This document shows, in pieces, positions 1 to 10,592 of a DNA stretch of 64,000 nucleotides. How positions within the stretch are numbered: the stretch's first letter is position 1; each line of letters opens with the position of its first letter. A program made the translations under genes and the position numbers. Source of the stretch: Nothopassalora personata (Eukaryota > Ascomycota > Dothideomycetes > Mycosphaerellales > Mycosphaerellaceae); assembly GCA_033816765.1 (NCBI GenBank), contig CM066291.1, forward strand, positions 806,001-870,000. The letters run 5' to 3'. The notes under the pieces were generated by a model, which was not told the DNA's origin, did no database searches, and saw only the letters and a program-made list of their open reading frames with translations.

Positions 1-74
1 AAGAAAGTGCAAGAAAGCGCGCTAGTGGCTTGGCATCCAAAGAACTGCTGGGACACAGCCAGCCAGCATCAAGT
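1..74 (-). repeat. Start of the 3' LTR (partial)
   Basis: Identical over 74 bases to 5417-5490. Identity ends abruptly at 75, where the internal G-rich tract begins. The rest of this LTR lies left of the window. Confidence 0.85.
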
Positions 75-357
75 CACCCCCATGCCGAGGCTCTAGGTGC
101 TTGAAACAGGTGTATACACCCCACAGAAAGCATGCCGCCCCTCGCTCTCACCATGTCACTGTCCTCCATGTCGTCATACCGTTGGTTGCGCGGGAAGTGC
201 CGGTGTAGCAGTGCGGCTGCTGTTGCTGAATGTTGAAGGTGTTTCTCGTGCGCTAATTGGCTGCGCGGACACCGCGGTCCTCAGTAAGTAACCGCCGTTG
301 AGTTGAGTCGATTGGCGCAGTGTTGCTGTCGTCCAATGAGAGGCCTGAGAATAGGTG
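75..357. other. Internal 3' untranslated part of the retrotransposon
   Basis: Lies between the gag-pol stop and the 3' LTR. Apart from the G-rich tract beside the LTR I see no feature. Confidence 0.5.
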
Positions 358-3300
358 TCAACCAGGCTTGATAGCCGCCTCGCAGTCAGCCATATTCAGC
401 TGCTGCACGAAGTCGGCGTGCTTGTATTGATCCAGTGCCTTCGTGAAGCCGTCAGCTATCTGGTCGTTGGTGCCTATCCAGTCAACCGTGATCTTGCGCT
501 TGGCAATGGCTTCACGGATGTAGTGATAGCGCGTGTCGATGTGCTTAGTGCGACCGTCCACACCGCTGCTTCGCTTGGTGATGTCGATCGCTGGCATGTT
601 GTCCTCGTACAGGGTGATGGGGAATAGCGGTCCCTTGTAGTCCACCTCCTTGAGCAGGTTGCCAATGCTGATGGCTTCCTTCGCTCCAAGCGTTAGTTGG
701 ACATACTCAGCCTCTGTTGATGACAGTGTCACGATAGTCTGGCGGCCGGACTTCCAGGAAGTTGGTGCCCCCAGCATCGTGAAGACGAAGGCTCCTGTGG
801 ATCGCCTATCGTCAAGGTCGTCTCCCCATGAGGCATCAACGTACCCCTTCAGTTGAAGATCGTGCTCGGTGTCTGCGCCCTTGAAGCACAGTCCACGGTA
901 CTTGTGACCAACCAGATACTTCATGACCTGCATAACAGCGTCTATGTGTTCTACGGTTGGGTTGGCGAGAAAGCGGCACAGCAGACAGACTTGATAGCTG
1001 CAGTCTGGTCTGGTCATCATGACCACCCAGAGACATTCACCTGTAGCCTTCTGGTAGCGGCTCTTCAGTGTCGCGTCTGCCACGTACTCAGCCGGCGCCT
1101 TACGGTGTTGATGCTTCGCATACATTGGCACCTTCGGCGGCTTGCCAGTGATGTTGTACTCGTCAGCCAGCTTCTGTAGATAGCCGTCTTGTACGATGTA
1201 CAGCGTACGCTTCTTGCGGTCTCGTATAATGCGCATCCCCAAGTAGTGGTGGACGTCGCCGAGCTCACGCATCTTGAACTTGTCCTGCAGCGTTGCTGCG
1301 ATTGCCGCTACGCCTTGTCGATCCTTCGTGATGATAAGAAGGTCGTCCACGTAGATGACAATGATGGAGCCTGACACCTCGTGCTTGAACACGCAGATGT
1401 CGCTCATGATTGGAATGAAGCGCAGTGAGCGCAGGTATTTGCTGAGCTCCTGGTACCACAACAGTGGTGACTGCTTCAATCCATACAGAGCACGTCGCAG
1501 CTCACATACTTTGTTGCTATGTTCAAAGCCATGTGGCATTTCGACGTAGACCTTCCGGCCTGTGATGATAGCGTTGAGGAAAGCAGTCATGATATCGTAC
1601 TGCTGACACTCGAGGTCGTAGTGTGCGATCAGTGCGTATAGCATACGCAGAGTGGATGGCTTCACCACTGCTGCATACGTGTCGTCGTAGTCACCTTCAC
1701 GTTGTGTGTCACCACGGACTACCCAGCGTGCCTTGAAGCGGCTGATCTTGCCATTGGCATCAAGCTTGATAGCATAGACCCATCTGCCACGCAGCACACG
1801 TGTGCCAGTTGGCAGTGTTGTCTTGTCCTTGTACAGCCATGTCTCGTATTGCTCGAGACTGGCGAATTCAGCTTCTTCGGCTGCACGCCACTCGGCGTGT
1901 TGTGGTGTTGCCATTGCGGCCTTGTGGCTCTTCGGTATGAGCACCGTTGCTGGATCTGGCCAGTCGGTTGCTGCCATGAAAGCAGTCACAGTCGCATGTG
2001 GCATCTCAGCAAGTTGCTTGCGGGTCGTCTTGCTGAGTGAGTGACACAGGGCCCTACGCTGCTTGCGGTTGGCTTCATATTGATAGCCGTTCAATGGGTC
2101 TCGAACTTCCGCAGGAGGGCGACGATTGCGCTGTGGCCGACCTGATGGCGTAGGTGGCACAGGTTGCCGAGCTGGCTGTGCCGGAGGTGTCGTGAAGTCG
2201 TCTTCATCGTCATCCTCAACAGAAGGTCTCGGAGGTGTTGTTGGTTGCACTTCCGGAAAGTCGTCAGGCGTCTCATCTTGATAGGAGTCCACTACTTCCT
2301 GTGAAAGGTCCTCATCCGACTGCTCGAGTGGTGAGTCCGCTGGACGGTCGATGACGGTGATGTTCTTCGGTGCTGTAACACCCCCAGAATCACCACCCCC
2401 AGGAGTCACACCGCGCTCAGCACCTGCTCGCCGTAGTCCTGTCTTGCGGTTGCGCTCCACTGGAAAGATGTCTTCTCGAGTGATGAGCTCGTCGTCTTGA
2501 TCTTGCTCAGTCTCAGAGTCACCGTCTTGGGCTGCCATAGGGTCGTTGCCCTCGATGAATTGAACGTCCTTGGTTCTGAACACTCTATGCGCCTTAGCAA
2601 CATAGGCACGGTAGATGGTGCGGCTTTCGTATCCAACAAGCTTGCCCTGCAACGAGCGGGCGTCAAACTTCTCACCGCGACCGACGTTATGGTCGTACAC
2701 GAAGGCGCGGCAGCCGTATGCTTTGAGGTGTGACAGGGAAGGCTTCACTGGTTGAGTGCCCTGCCAAGCGTTGATAACTTCTAGTGGTGACAGGCCCTTG
2801 ATTGCTGCACTTGGTGTCAAGTTAAGAAGATAGACCGAAGCTTTCACTGCTTCTGGCCATAGGCTAGGTGGAAGGCCAGCGTCGATGAGCAGCTTACGTG
2901 CCATGACACAAACGATGTGGTTGCTGACTTCCGCACCACCATTCTGCTCTGAAGAATGAGGTGCTGTGACTTGAAGAGCGAAGCCCTCATCGCGTGAGAG
3001 CTGCGTGAGTGAGTGTCCTCCATATTCGCCACCCCCATCTATGCGGAAGATCACAATTGCTGTGCCATATTGTGTCTTCACATGACGGTGGACCACTCGA
3101 ATATGCTGCGCAGCACCGTCCTTCTGTGCGGAAGCGAATACTGTGCGTTGTAGGCTGGCCAGGCAGGTGAATAGCGTGAAGTAACGCTCCTTGCCAATGC
3201 CAAGGTTGCGGACCGTGACAACATCCACAGCAACAATATAGTATGGTGTTGTTGGCCGCACCATCGGAATGCGGTTGTAGACCTTGTGACCCATCCCCTT

Positions 3301-5139
3301 ACGACAGGGGATGCACTCGCGTGGGTGCTTGCTGAGGTCGCTATCACTGTTGCCAACAATGGTGATGCGCTTGTCGTTGTGAAGCTGCAGCAACTTGCGG
3401 CTGTGGATGTGTCCAAGTCGGCGGTGCCACAGGTCTCCTGTAGCAGCTGTCGATGGCTCGACCTTGGACGAAGTGAGGGCTGTCGCTGAGTCCTTCATCT
3501 TCAAGAATGGCAGTCCATTGTGGGTGTAGCAGTGTGCCACCGTACGCGCAGCAGTCCCCTTTGTGAATAGGATCTGCTCGTCGTTGCGATAATAGACACC
3601 CTTGCGGCGAAGAGCCTCTGTCGAAATCAGATTGGCTGCAAGGCCTGGTACGTACAACACCTGTGAGAAGCCAGTGATGCCGCATCCATACAGATCCAGT
3701 TGGACGATGCCACAAGCTGTAGCAGTGATGGTGCCACTGCCTGTCTTGATAAGAACAGTGCAGGGCCGGTAGTCCATCATATTGCTCAGCTTGTTTGTCA
3801 TGTGAGAAGTGCAGCCAGAGTCCACAACCCAGTCGGTGTTGCTCTTCGCTGCAAGCAGCGCTGAGGTGTCTTGAATGATGTCGTCCTGGCCCTCAGTCAT
3901 ATACATGCTGTGAGAGCCGTTGAATGGAGTCATCAAGTCCTCGAAGTTGGTAGCGCCGTGAGCCGCAAACTGTGCGGTCTCAGTGTGCTGTGCGTCAGTG
4001 GTGTTGTTGACTTGCTGACGCTGTTGTTGATTGCCCTGCTGCTTCTTCTTCCAGGTAGCAGGTGCAAGCTCAGGGTGTAGGTTCCAGCAACCAGCTGGTT
4101 GGTGAGTGGTCATGCCACAACCACTGCAGGGGTCGTATTGAGGCTTCTGCTGTTGGTTGTTGTTGCCACCACCATTCTGATTACCACCACGAGCGCCGTT
4201 GCCGTTGCCGCGGCCTCCACGACCTCCTCGTCCGCCGCGTCCGTTACCACGTGGTGCGCCGCCGCCGCGAGGGGTGTTGCCGTTGCCCTGTGGGTTGGCA
4301 GGGTTGGCGTTGTTTTGTTGCTTCACTGCGAGATTGGCTGACTCGGACTGTTGCGCAGTCGCCTCATCAAGCAGATCACTGATCACCTTGTCGAGTGTGA
4401 TAGTGGTACTGTCCTCGATCTTTCCAGTAAGCTGCCTCATCTGTTCACGCTTTGAGGACGCGAATGTTGGGAAGTATGGTGAGATCTGATACAGGAAGCG
4501 GAAGAGAGCTTGAGCCTTTGATATGGCTAACTCGGTGTTCTTGAGGTTGGCCAGCTTCGACTGATATTGCTGGCAGAACTTGTCAAGGTTGGAGCCACCA
4601 TATGTGTGTGACTCGAAGTCCAGGTACAACGAGTACTCTTCGGACTTGCCAGTTTGACCGTATGTGGACTTCAGATGGTCCCATAGGTCTTCCGGTTGTT
4701 GGTAGGCTTTGCAGTTGTCTGCAATAGACTGACTGCAGTTAGCAATAATGAGGGCGCGGGCTTGATACTTCTTTGCCTCCCATGCCTCGATACGCTCTTC
4801 GAGTTCATAGTCTTCCTCATTCTTGCGCTTCGTGGGCTTCGGCTTGAGGGCAGTCTTGTCGACAAACCCCCATAGCAGGTCACCTCGCAGGACTGACTGT
4901 AACATATCAGCCCATCTCGAGTAGTCGTCCTTGCCTTGAAGTTTGGAGACACCAGGGGTGCCGTTGTTGTTACGGCCGACCATGTTGCTAAAGCCGCGAG
5001 TTGATACAGCAGGCTTCTTGGTCTTTCGGGTAGCAGCCGACTCGGTCTGCTGTTGTTGCTGGCTCGGAGTGGCGACAGACTGCTGCGCCAGCGGTATTTC
5101 GAGTCCAGTGAGGTCAGTGTTGTTACCGTCAGTATCCAT
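358..5139 (-). CDS. Copia Gag-Pol polyprotein, 1593 aa, intact
   Basis: Single open frame. In order: a Gag region (about 60-270) with an RGG/asparagine-rich linker; a CCHC zinc knuckle of spacing C-x2-C-x4-H-x4-C at about 334-347; the aspartic protease motif DSG at about 438; a GAG-pre-integrase HHCC region at about 570-615; the integrase core with D near 641, D near 700 and E near 731; a copia-type reverse transcriptase with YVDD at about 1263; and RNase H (YVDASWG near 1433, STEAEY near 1475). All key catalytic residues are present and there is no frameshift between gag and pol, so Gag and Pol would be made as one polyprotein. Start chosen as the first ATG, about 20 bases downstream of the inferred LTR end. 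Probably still able to encode its enzymes; activity is inference. Confidence 0.93.
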   Translation of the reverse strand: MDTDGNNTDLTGLEIPLAQQSVATPSQQQQQTESAATRKTKKPAVSTRGFSNMVGRNNNGTPGVSKLQGKDDYSRWADMLQSVLRGDLLWGFVDKTALKPKPTKRKNEEDYELEERIEAWEAKKYQARALIIANCSQSIADNCKAYQQPEDLWDHLKSTYGQTGKSEEYSLYLDFESHTYGGSNLDKFCQQYQSKLANLKNTELAISKAQALFRFLYQISPYFPTFASSKREQMRQLTGKIEDSTTITLDKVISDLLDEATAQQSESANLAVKQQNNANPANPQGNGNTPRGGGAPRGNGRGGRGGRGGRGNGNGARGGNQNGGGNNNQQQKPQYDPCSGCGMTTHQPAGCWNLHPELAPATWKKKQQGNQQQRQQVNNTTDAQHTETAQFAAHGATNFEDLMTPFNGSHSMYMTEGQDDIIQDTSALLAAKSNTDWVVDSGCTSHMTNKLSNMMDYRPCTVLIKTGSGTITATACGIVQLDLYGCGITGFSQVLYVPGLAANLISTEALRRKGVYYRNDEQILFTKGTAARTVAHCYTHNGLPFLKMKDSATALTSSKVEPSTAATGDLWHRRLGHIHSRKLLQLHNDKRITIVGNSDSDLSKHPRECIPCRKGMGHKVYNRIPMVRPTTPYYIVAVDVVTVRNLGIGKERYFTLFTCLASLQRTVFASAQKDGAAQHIRVVHRHVKTQYGTAIVIFRIDGGGEYGGHSLTQLSRDEGFALQVTAPHSSEQNGGAEVSNHIVCVMARKLLIDAGLPPSLWPEAVKASVYLLNLTPSAAIKGLSPLEVINAWQGTQPVKPSLSHLKAYGCRAFVYDHNVGRGEKFDARSLQGKLVGYESRTIYRAYVAKAHRVFRTKDVQFIEGNDPMAAQDGDSETEQDQDDELITREDIFPVERNRKTGLRRAGAERGVTPGGGDSGGVTAPKNITVIDRPADSPLEQSDEDLSQEVVDSYQDETPDDFPEVQPTTPPRPSVEDDDEDDFTTPPAQPARQPVPPTPSGRPQRNRRPPAEVRDPLNGYQYEANRKQRRALCHSLSKTTRKQLAEMPHATVTAFMAATDWPDPATVLIPKSHKAAMATPQHAEWRAAEEAEFASLEQYETWLYKDKTTLPTGTRVLRGRWVYAIKLDANGKISRFKARWVVRGDTQREGDYDDTYAAVVKPSTLRMLYALIAHYDLECQQYDIMTAFLNAIITGRKVYVEMPHGFEHSNKVCELRRALYGLKQSPLLWYQELSKYLRSLRFIPIMSDICVFKHEVSGSIIVIYVDDLLIITKDRQGVAAIAATLQDKFKMRELGDVHHYLGMRIIRDRKKRTLYIVQDGYLQKLADEYNITGKPPKVPMYAKHQHRKAPAEYVADATLKSRYQKATGECLWVVMMTRPDCSYQVCLLCRFLANPTVEHIDAVMQVMKYLVGHKYRGLCFKGADTEHDLQLKGYVDASWGDDLDDRRSTGAFVFTMLGAPTSWKSGRQTIVTLSSTEAEYVQLTLGAKEAISIGNLLKEVDYKGPLFPITLYEDNMPAIDITKRSSGVDGRTKHIDTRYHYIREAIAKRKITVDWIGTNDQIADGFTKALDQYKHADFVQQLNMADCEAAIKPG

Positions 5140-5159
5140 ACACTGCAGAGCACCAACTA

Positions 5160-5490
5160 GGTGTCACTGCGATACTTGCCGCGTTGCCCACTGGGTCGCG
5201 ACTTTGTCGTTTGCTATTTGCTGCAGTCGCGTTTTGTCGCAATCACCAACCAGGCGTTGTCGACATACACGCGATCAGCAGGATCACATACACACTATCA
5301 AGTGTCTTTCGGAGGTATGCGCGCAGTTGATAAGCGCGAGGGCGTCATAACCAGATAATGTGAGTAGATTGATGTATTGAGAAGGATCTACGAGAATGCG
5401 AAGAACAGCTAGCTATAAGAAAGTGCAAGAAAGCGCGCTAGTGGCTTGGCATCCAAAGAACTGCTGGGACACAGCCAGCCAGCATCAAGT
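5160..5490 (-). repeat. 5' LTR of the copia element (inner edge approximate)
   Basis: The outer edge at 5490 is fixed by the 74-base match to the window start. The inner edge is inferred: on the minus strand a CA dinucleotide near 5162 is followed by TTGGTGCTCTGC just before the gag ATG, a plausible tRNA primer-binding site like the initiator-methionine sites of other copia elements. This gives an LTR of about 330 bp. The full second LTR would be needed to confirm it. Confidence 0.6.
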
Positions 5491-6019
5491 TTTAGGTCTG
5501 TGAGCGTGCGAGGGAGCAGAAGAGTGGTCGGTCTTGCTGTCGGCAGGTATTTGTTGGTCAGCCGGCGGGCGTGAGGGCCTGTCGTGATCCCCTGGATTGA
5601 GCGTCGATATTGCAGTGTCGGTATATGGTGGTAGTATTGGTCTAATGTAGCAGCAGAGGGATGGTCGAGAAGAAGTGCATGATGATGGATGGTACCACAA
5701 CATCCCAGCTCGCGTTCCGATCCGACACACCGACATGCACAGGATGTCTGGTGGCCACGCCCGGCAAAACAAGGTGGAAACTGAACTGCATGATAAGCAC
5801 AACAAGCAAAAGCACAAGACGGCGACGAGGACGGAGCACACGAGTAAAGCCTGGTATTGAGGAGCTATCGCAGGATGCGCAGTTTGCGTGCCCCATCGTG
5901 TCGTTACAGTCCGTGCTGTTCAAACTTGCTGTTACGCATCAAGCGCCAGCTAATGTGCTTCGCTTTCACCTCAATACTCTCTTGCTTCTCCTATTCGCAT
6001 CTTTGTCTTCCGTCAAACT
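5491..6019. other. Intergenic, retrotransposon flank to NOT2 3' end
   Basis: No gene or recognisable repeat. It should hold the NOT2 3' UTR. The element inserted about 0.5 kb beyond the NOT2 stop codon. Confidence 0.5.
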
Positions 6020-8521
6020 TTATTGGGCGTTGGCAGGACCCTGCTGACCGGCACCCGGGCCTTGCATTTGGGCCAAGCGTTGGTCGTAGAGACAGTCGTA
6101 ATCGAGCGTGAACTCCTTGCGCTCACGGCACCACTCCTGCGGATTGAAGAAGACGTAGATACCACGCTCGACCTTGTCACCGAGCTGGACGGGCTGGATG
6201 TTGGCGGGAGCGCCGTTGGTGTGGTCATAGCCGTTGACGAGACCACCTGGGCCACAGTCTTTTTGGATCCACTGGCGTATGACCTTGTGCCAGCGCCAGT
6301 CGCGATTTGCAAGCTCGATGGCAGCCAGCTCTTGCTTTACGTCGCGGGTTTCTGTGTAGAAGATGGTGAAGAGGGTGTCTACGGCGTCGTGTTAGTGGAT
6401 CAATCACTGCGTGAAGCACGTAGTGTCTCGACTTACCATCAGAAAATGCTGGCATTCGGGTTGCGGCGTCTGGGACGTTGCTGACGTAGTACGCTGGCGG
6501 GACCGAGAAGTCGGGGACTGGGTTACGACGCGAGCTGTCGAAAGCGCCGCCGGATGTCATGTCTGGAAAGGGATGGAAGTTCTTGTGTATTGGCTCAGTC
6601 GATTCGAGGTTGAGACCGAGACTGTTGATATCCTGACCCATCATCAACACGGCTGCGTTGCGTTCCATGGCCGGGAGAGTCGGATCCAAAGGTTGACCAG
6701 CGGCGAGAGCGCGTGCAGCCTCCATTCTGGCAACAAATCCTGGCATGCCGTAGCGCTCCTGTTGAGTCATGTCGCCCCATCTCTTGACGGTAGCGTTCGG
6801 TTGACTGGATGGTGTGTTGGCGCTCTGTGATGGTAGCGATGCTGGTGATGCCGATGGAATGTTTGATCCTATCGGAGCCTGCGGCATCGAAGAGTATGAG
6901 GTCTGAAGTCGGGAGTTAGTGTCAGAGTACCAAGACGGTGGGAAAGGGTCGATGGAAGGGTCACGAGACTCACGTCACGGCTTGCCATCGGATGGCTCTG
7001 CTGGCCATTTGGCTGTGGGTGCGCGTCTTCAGGCGAGCCGACGCTGCTAGCGAGGCCGCCATTTGTCTGAGTCAGTCCGTTGCTGTTGCTGTTACCATTC
7101 ATGAGGTTGCTGGGCATAAGATAATCGTCACCGCTGCTGCGCTCCATAGACTGCTGCTGCGAGCGCTGGCCATCGAATTGGTCGATGGACTGATGGGATG
7201 GCGCAGTGGATGGAGCTCGTGGCTGCTGTGGTGGAGCTTGCTGAATTGGTGGCTGGCGTATGGCATTGTTGTTGTTGCCGCCCCAATTGTTATTGCTGTT
7301 GGGTGATTGACGTGGGCCGCCGGCGAGGGAGGGGAAGTCACTGTTGTAATCAATGTCAGCCATATCCATGCCTTGCTGCTGCACCGGCGGCCGCGATGGT
7401 GCCGGAGGATGCCATGGAGCGTAGGTAAGTCGCATATCCACAGGGAGGCGAGCAGCAGACGGTCCGTGGAAGCTGGACTTCTTGCGGCGATGTCCAGACG
7501 GAGCCATGTTGTGGTGAGTCCAGTCTTTAGTCCAGTCCAGAAGTGTACTGGTGGCAATGGTGTTGGTAGCAGCAGCGGGGTTGGTCAGTGTTTGGTGTTT
7601 GGTGGTGTTTTTGACAAGTCGAAGCTGGTCGTGGGGTTGAGAAAATGACTGTTTGCAGGCACCGAGCTTCAAAACATCACATCGCGAAAGTGATGGTCGC
7701 GTGAGGTTGCTAGCGTCAACGGCCTGTTTCGGAACACTCGCGCAGAGCTGTGAATCAAGGTTGCCATCACTAGCACTCTTTGGCTCGAAAATATCGTGGC
7801 CGTGATTGTCAGGTCTTCAAGGCTGGGCGATGCAGGTGTCCGTAGGAGCGTCGTGGTCCAGAGTCCGAAATTGCCAGCGCCAATCGTCCATCTCTCACCT
7901 CTCACTCCGCAGGTCCGGCACCACTACCCTGCAATAATCTCTCTGAGACATTCCTTGGCCCGACAGAAGGATGGATCGTGTTCATCAGCCAGGAATCTGT
8001 AGCGACGTGATCGTCCAGGATGTATCGATCCAGGTGTCCAGGTGCCCGATTGCTGCCGCTGCCGCTGCCGCCGCCGCCCCTGCGTCCGACATGTCACGTA
8101 TGTCACGTATGCACTGCACTCACCTCATATCGATCGGTCCCTGCCCTCCTCCACCGCCCATCACCTGCGCAAACCCTGACAGCTGTCCTGGCCTTGCCTG
8201 CCCCAGGCCCGGCGCACCTCCCAGACTGCCAAACGCACTCCCCAATGGCGCACCGAATGCCCATCCTGCGCCTGCATTGCCGTTGCCCAATCCCGTCTTT
8301 TGCGTGTTTTGTAGCCGTGGCGCCTGCCTCGAGTTCTGCTGGGTACCGTATGTGTTCATGTTCATGGATCGAAGGGACTGCGCTTGGCTCCCTGCTTCAT
8401 CGATACCGCTGTCAGTGGCTGTGTCATTTATGTTGGGTTGAAGCAAATCGAGGGGAGCGTCGACGAAGCGCTTCTTTCTGCCGCGCTGTCGGCGCCGTTG
8501 TGGCTGCATCTCGCGTGCCAT
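6020..8521 (-). CDS. NOT2: CCR4-NOT complex subunit NOT2 (CNOT2/Cdc36)
   Basis: Exons 8521-8124, 7340-6974, 6902-6437 and 6378-6020 join in phase to 529 aa. The C-terminal exon carries the NOT2/NOT3/NOT5 box (TLFTIFYTETRDVKQ, followed by the ANRDWRWH and FFNPQEW segments), which binds NOT1 and NOT3/5 in the deadenylase and transcription complex. The N-terminal part has the family segments RPGQLSGFAQ and SDFPSL; the latter is formed only when 8124 is spliced to 7340. The first intron is 783 nt, long for a fungus; the other two are 71 and 58 nt with CTAAC branch sites. The start is the least certain part: ATG 8521 is the longest option, and an upstream exon or a later Met near 8360 is possible. 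The long glutamine/asparagine-rich middle is usual for the family. Confidence 0.88.
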
Positions 8522-9100
8522 CTGAACGGCGCGATTCTGATGCTGCGCTGCAACGGCGGGGGTGTGGGTGTTGTGTGCAGTGCCCTACCCCTCCAACACG
8601 CAGGGCGGCACTAGGGAACGCGATGATATCTATCACTGCCACCTACCGGAGCGCGCATTCATTTCTGTGTGTCCTTCACTTGCTCCTGCACCCCCGCGGC
8701 CACTTCCTGCTTGCTTCACTTCACTGTCGCATGCGCCGCCTCCCTCTTGCGCTCCAATTCGGATGCTTGATTCGCGCTTCGATTGATAGTGGCTCGCTAG
8801 GTCATGTGTGTTCGCGCCTGTATACGTGGTACACTCGTAGACGCGAGTATGAACGATAGACTCGATAGTGGAAATGTTCCTCCAGCGACACATTATTCGA
8901 GATAGCTCGCATGAGGTGCGCTAGTGCGCCATATTAAAGTTGGGACCCATGCACGAAGCTTTGGCCAGCAGCTCCACCTGCGTCTACCTATAGTCTCATC
9001 CTTCACTTCACGCTGAGCATACGACAAAGGGGGCAATCTGCGGTTATCACGTGGTGTACGATTTCAGGCAACATGTGTCTACCTCATTCGCTCGAGTGGA
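8522..9100. other. Intergenic between oxidase 3' end and NOT2 5' end
   Basis: Should hold the NOT2 promoter and 5' UTR. CT-rich on the NOT2-proximal side; no other feature recognised. Confidence 0.4.
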
Positions 9101-10592
9101 TCACAACTTCGCCTGAACGCTCTCCAGATCTTTCAATTCCACTTTCGCCACAGCTCTCCCGCTCAACAGCCCAAACTCCCTGACATCGTTCCAATCCGTC
9201 GCCTTCTTCCAGCCCCACGCCTTGTCCTTCTCGGCGCCATTACTCTCACCATGCAAGATGTTCAGCATGTACTTGCCCAAGACAGGCATGAATCTATCGT
9301 CACGTTAGTACAGGGCCGAATACTGTTGCGGACTTCACTCACTTGTAGCTATGGAAGCTACCACCAAGCGCCAGGTACAGATTGCTCAGCTTCGGATGAG
9401 GATGTTTGCACATCAGCAGATCTTCCGTTGGAGTTTGCGTGTCGTAGCATATCCTCCAGTAGTCAGGCTTCTTGCCCCGCACGTACTCTGGTAGAACTTT
9501 GTTAGACATGATAGCTTCGGTCTCACGCTTGATCGATTCTGGAACATTGTATTGGTCAACCCTCGGAACAGAGATCTTGCGACCGGACTTCGTTGTAATG
9601 GTATTGGTGAAAGTCGTGATTGAGTTGGAGACCTTGAGCAGCTGGTTCTCTTTCGATGGCGGGAAAATCTCTCCATTGCCGCCATACACAATGACAGGCA
9701 TCTTCGCCTTGATCAGCTTGGCGGTCTCGGCGACTGACAGTCTGTAGTATGCTGAGACGGTGCCAGTCGCTCTTGCTTGTGTCTCGATGCGATCTTCATC
9801 TGTAATATCCAGTGCATCCTCAACCGGTGACATGAGAAGACTCGTCCAGGCGCCACTGGCCAATATGACTTTATCGGCAGAATAAGTCTGCCCATCTGCA
9901 GTGCGTACACCTTTGACACGACCTGCACTAGAGTCGAAGAGAAGCTCCGTTGCATCGGCCGTCACGCGCTTCACTCCACGTTTTTCGGCTGCCGTAATAA
10001 AGTTGTGCGTGGCCACAGCAGCATTGACCCAGCCGGCTTCCGGGTTGAAGTATGCATGCGAGAAACCTTTGGTCTCTGCCTGGCTGAGGATGCCATCGAA
10101 TCTCTGACCTAGCTCGTTCAGCTGAACATCCTCCGCCCAGTTCGAGCCTCGTTCTGTGAAAGTGTTGCATATCCTGTTAGCGATGTCACTACCTTTCTCG
10201 TTGAACATGAACCAGCCAACTTTGTTAAAGGTTGGACCTAGCTCGCCAGACCAGAACCAAGGGTGTATAGACTCATGAGCCAAATCGCAGTAGAGCTGAT
10301 TGGGATAGTCCGTTCGTACAACTCGGTTGATATCGATGGCTGCAGCTGGGTTTGGAGGTGAAGGTGAGCGGTCTATGACCGTCACCTTTGAGGGATCTTG
10401 GTAGACATGAGCCAGATGATAGGCCGTGGAGACTCCAAATGTGCCTCCACCAATTATTAGAACAGTCGGTTCATCCTTGCCTTCGAATGGATTATCTCTT
10501 TCTATACGCTTGATGCGTGGAGCGGTACCGCTGGGTTGGACACGGCCGTCCGGATACTTGTTGCGCTGGTTGATGACCGTGTTGGTACTCAT
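9101..10592 (-). CDS. FAD-dependent fructosyl amino acid (amadoriase)-type oxidase
   Basis: Exons 10592-9343 and 9293-9101, with a 49-nt intron, give 480 aa. An N-terminal Rossmann FAD motif, GGGTFG, sits near residues 47-52. The C-terminal motif GGSFHSYKFMPVLGKYM is formed across the splice and is typical of fructosyl amino acid oxidases and related sarcosine/saccharopine oxidases. Cys382, in the CYDTQTPTEDLL segment, matches the Cys that holds FAD covalently in this family. Such enzymes oxidise glycated amino acids or N-alkylated amino acids, giving H2O2. No peroxisomal C-terminal signal is evident (ends AKL reversed in context as VQAKL, which does end in AKL and so could serve as a PTS1). 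The exact substrate cannot be read from sequence. Confidence 0.87.

Larger units (their letters stand above)
1..5490 (-). mobile_element. Ty1/copia LTR retrotransposon, 3' LTR cut by window edge
   Basis: The element reads on the minus strand. One uninterrupted gag-pol frame is flanked by direct repeats: bases 1-74 are identical to 5417-5490, so the right-hand copy is the 5' LTR and the left-hand copy is the start of the 3' LTR, the rest of which lies outside the window. The domain order protease, integrase, reverse transcriptase, RNase H defines the copia superfamily. On the minus strand a G-rich tract (positions 75-84) lies directly before the 3' LTR and fits a polypurine tract. The target-site duplication cannot be checked because one flank is missing. 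The open frame and the identical LTR ends suggest a recent insertion, without obvious repeat-induced point mutation. Confidence 0.93.
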
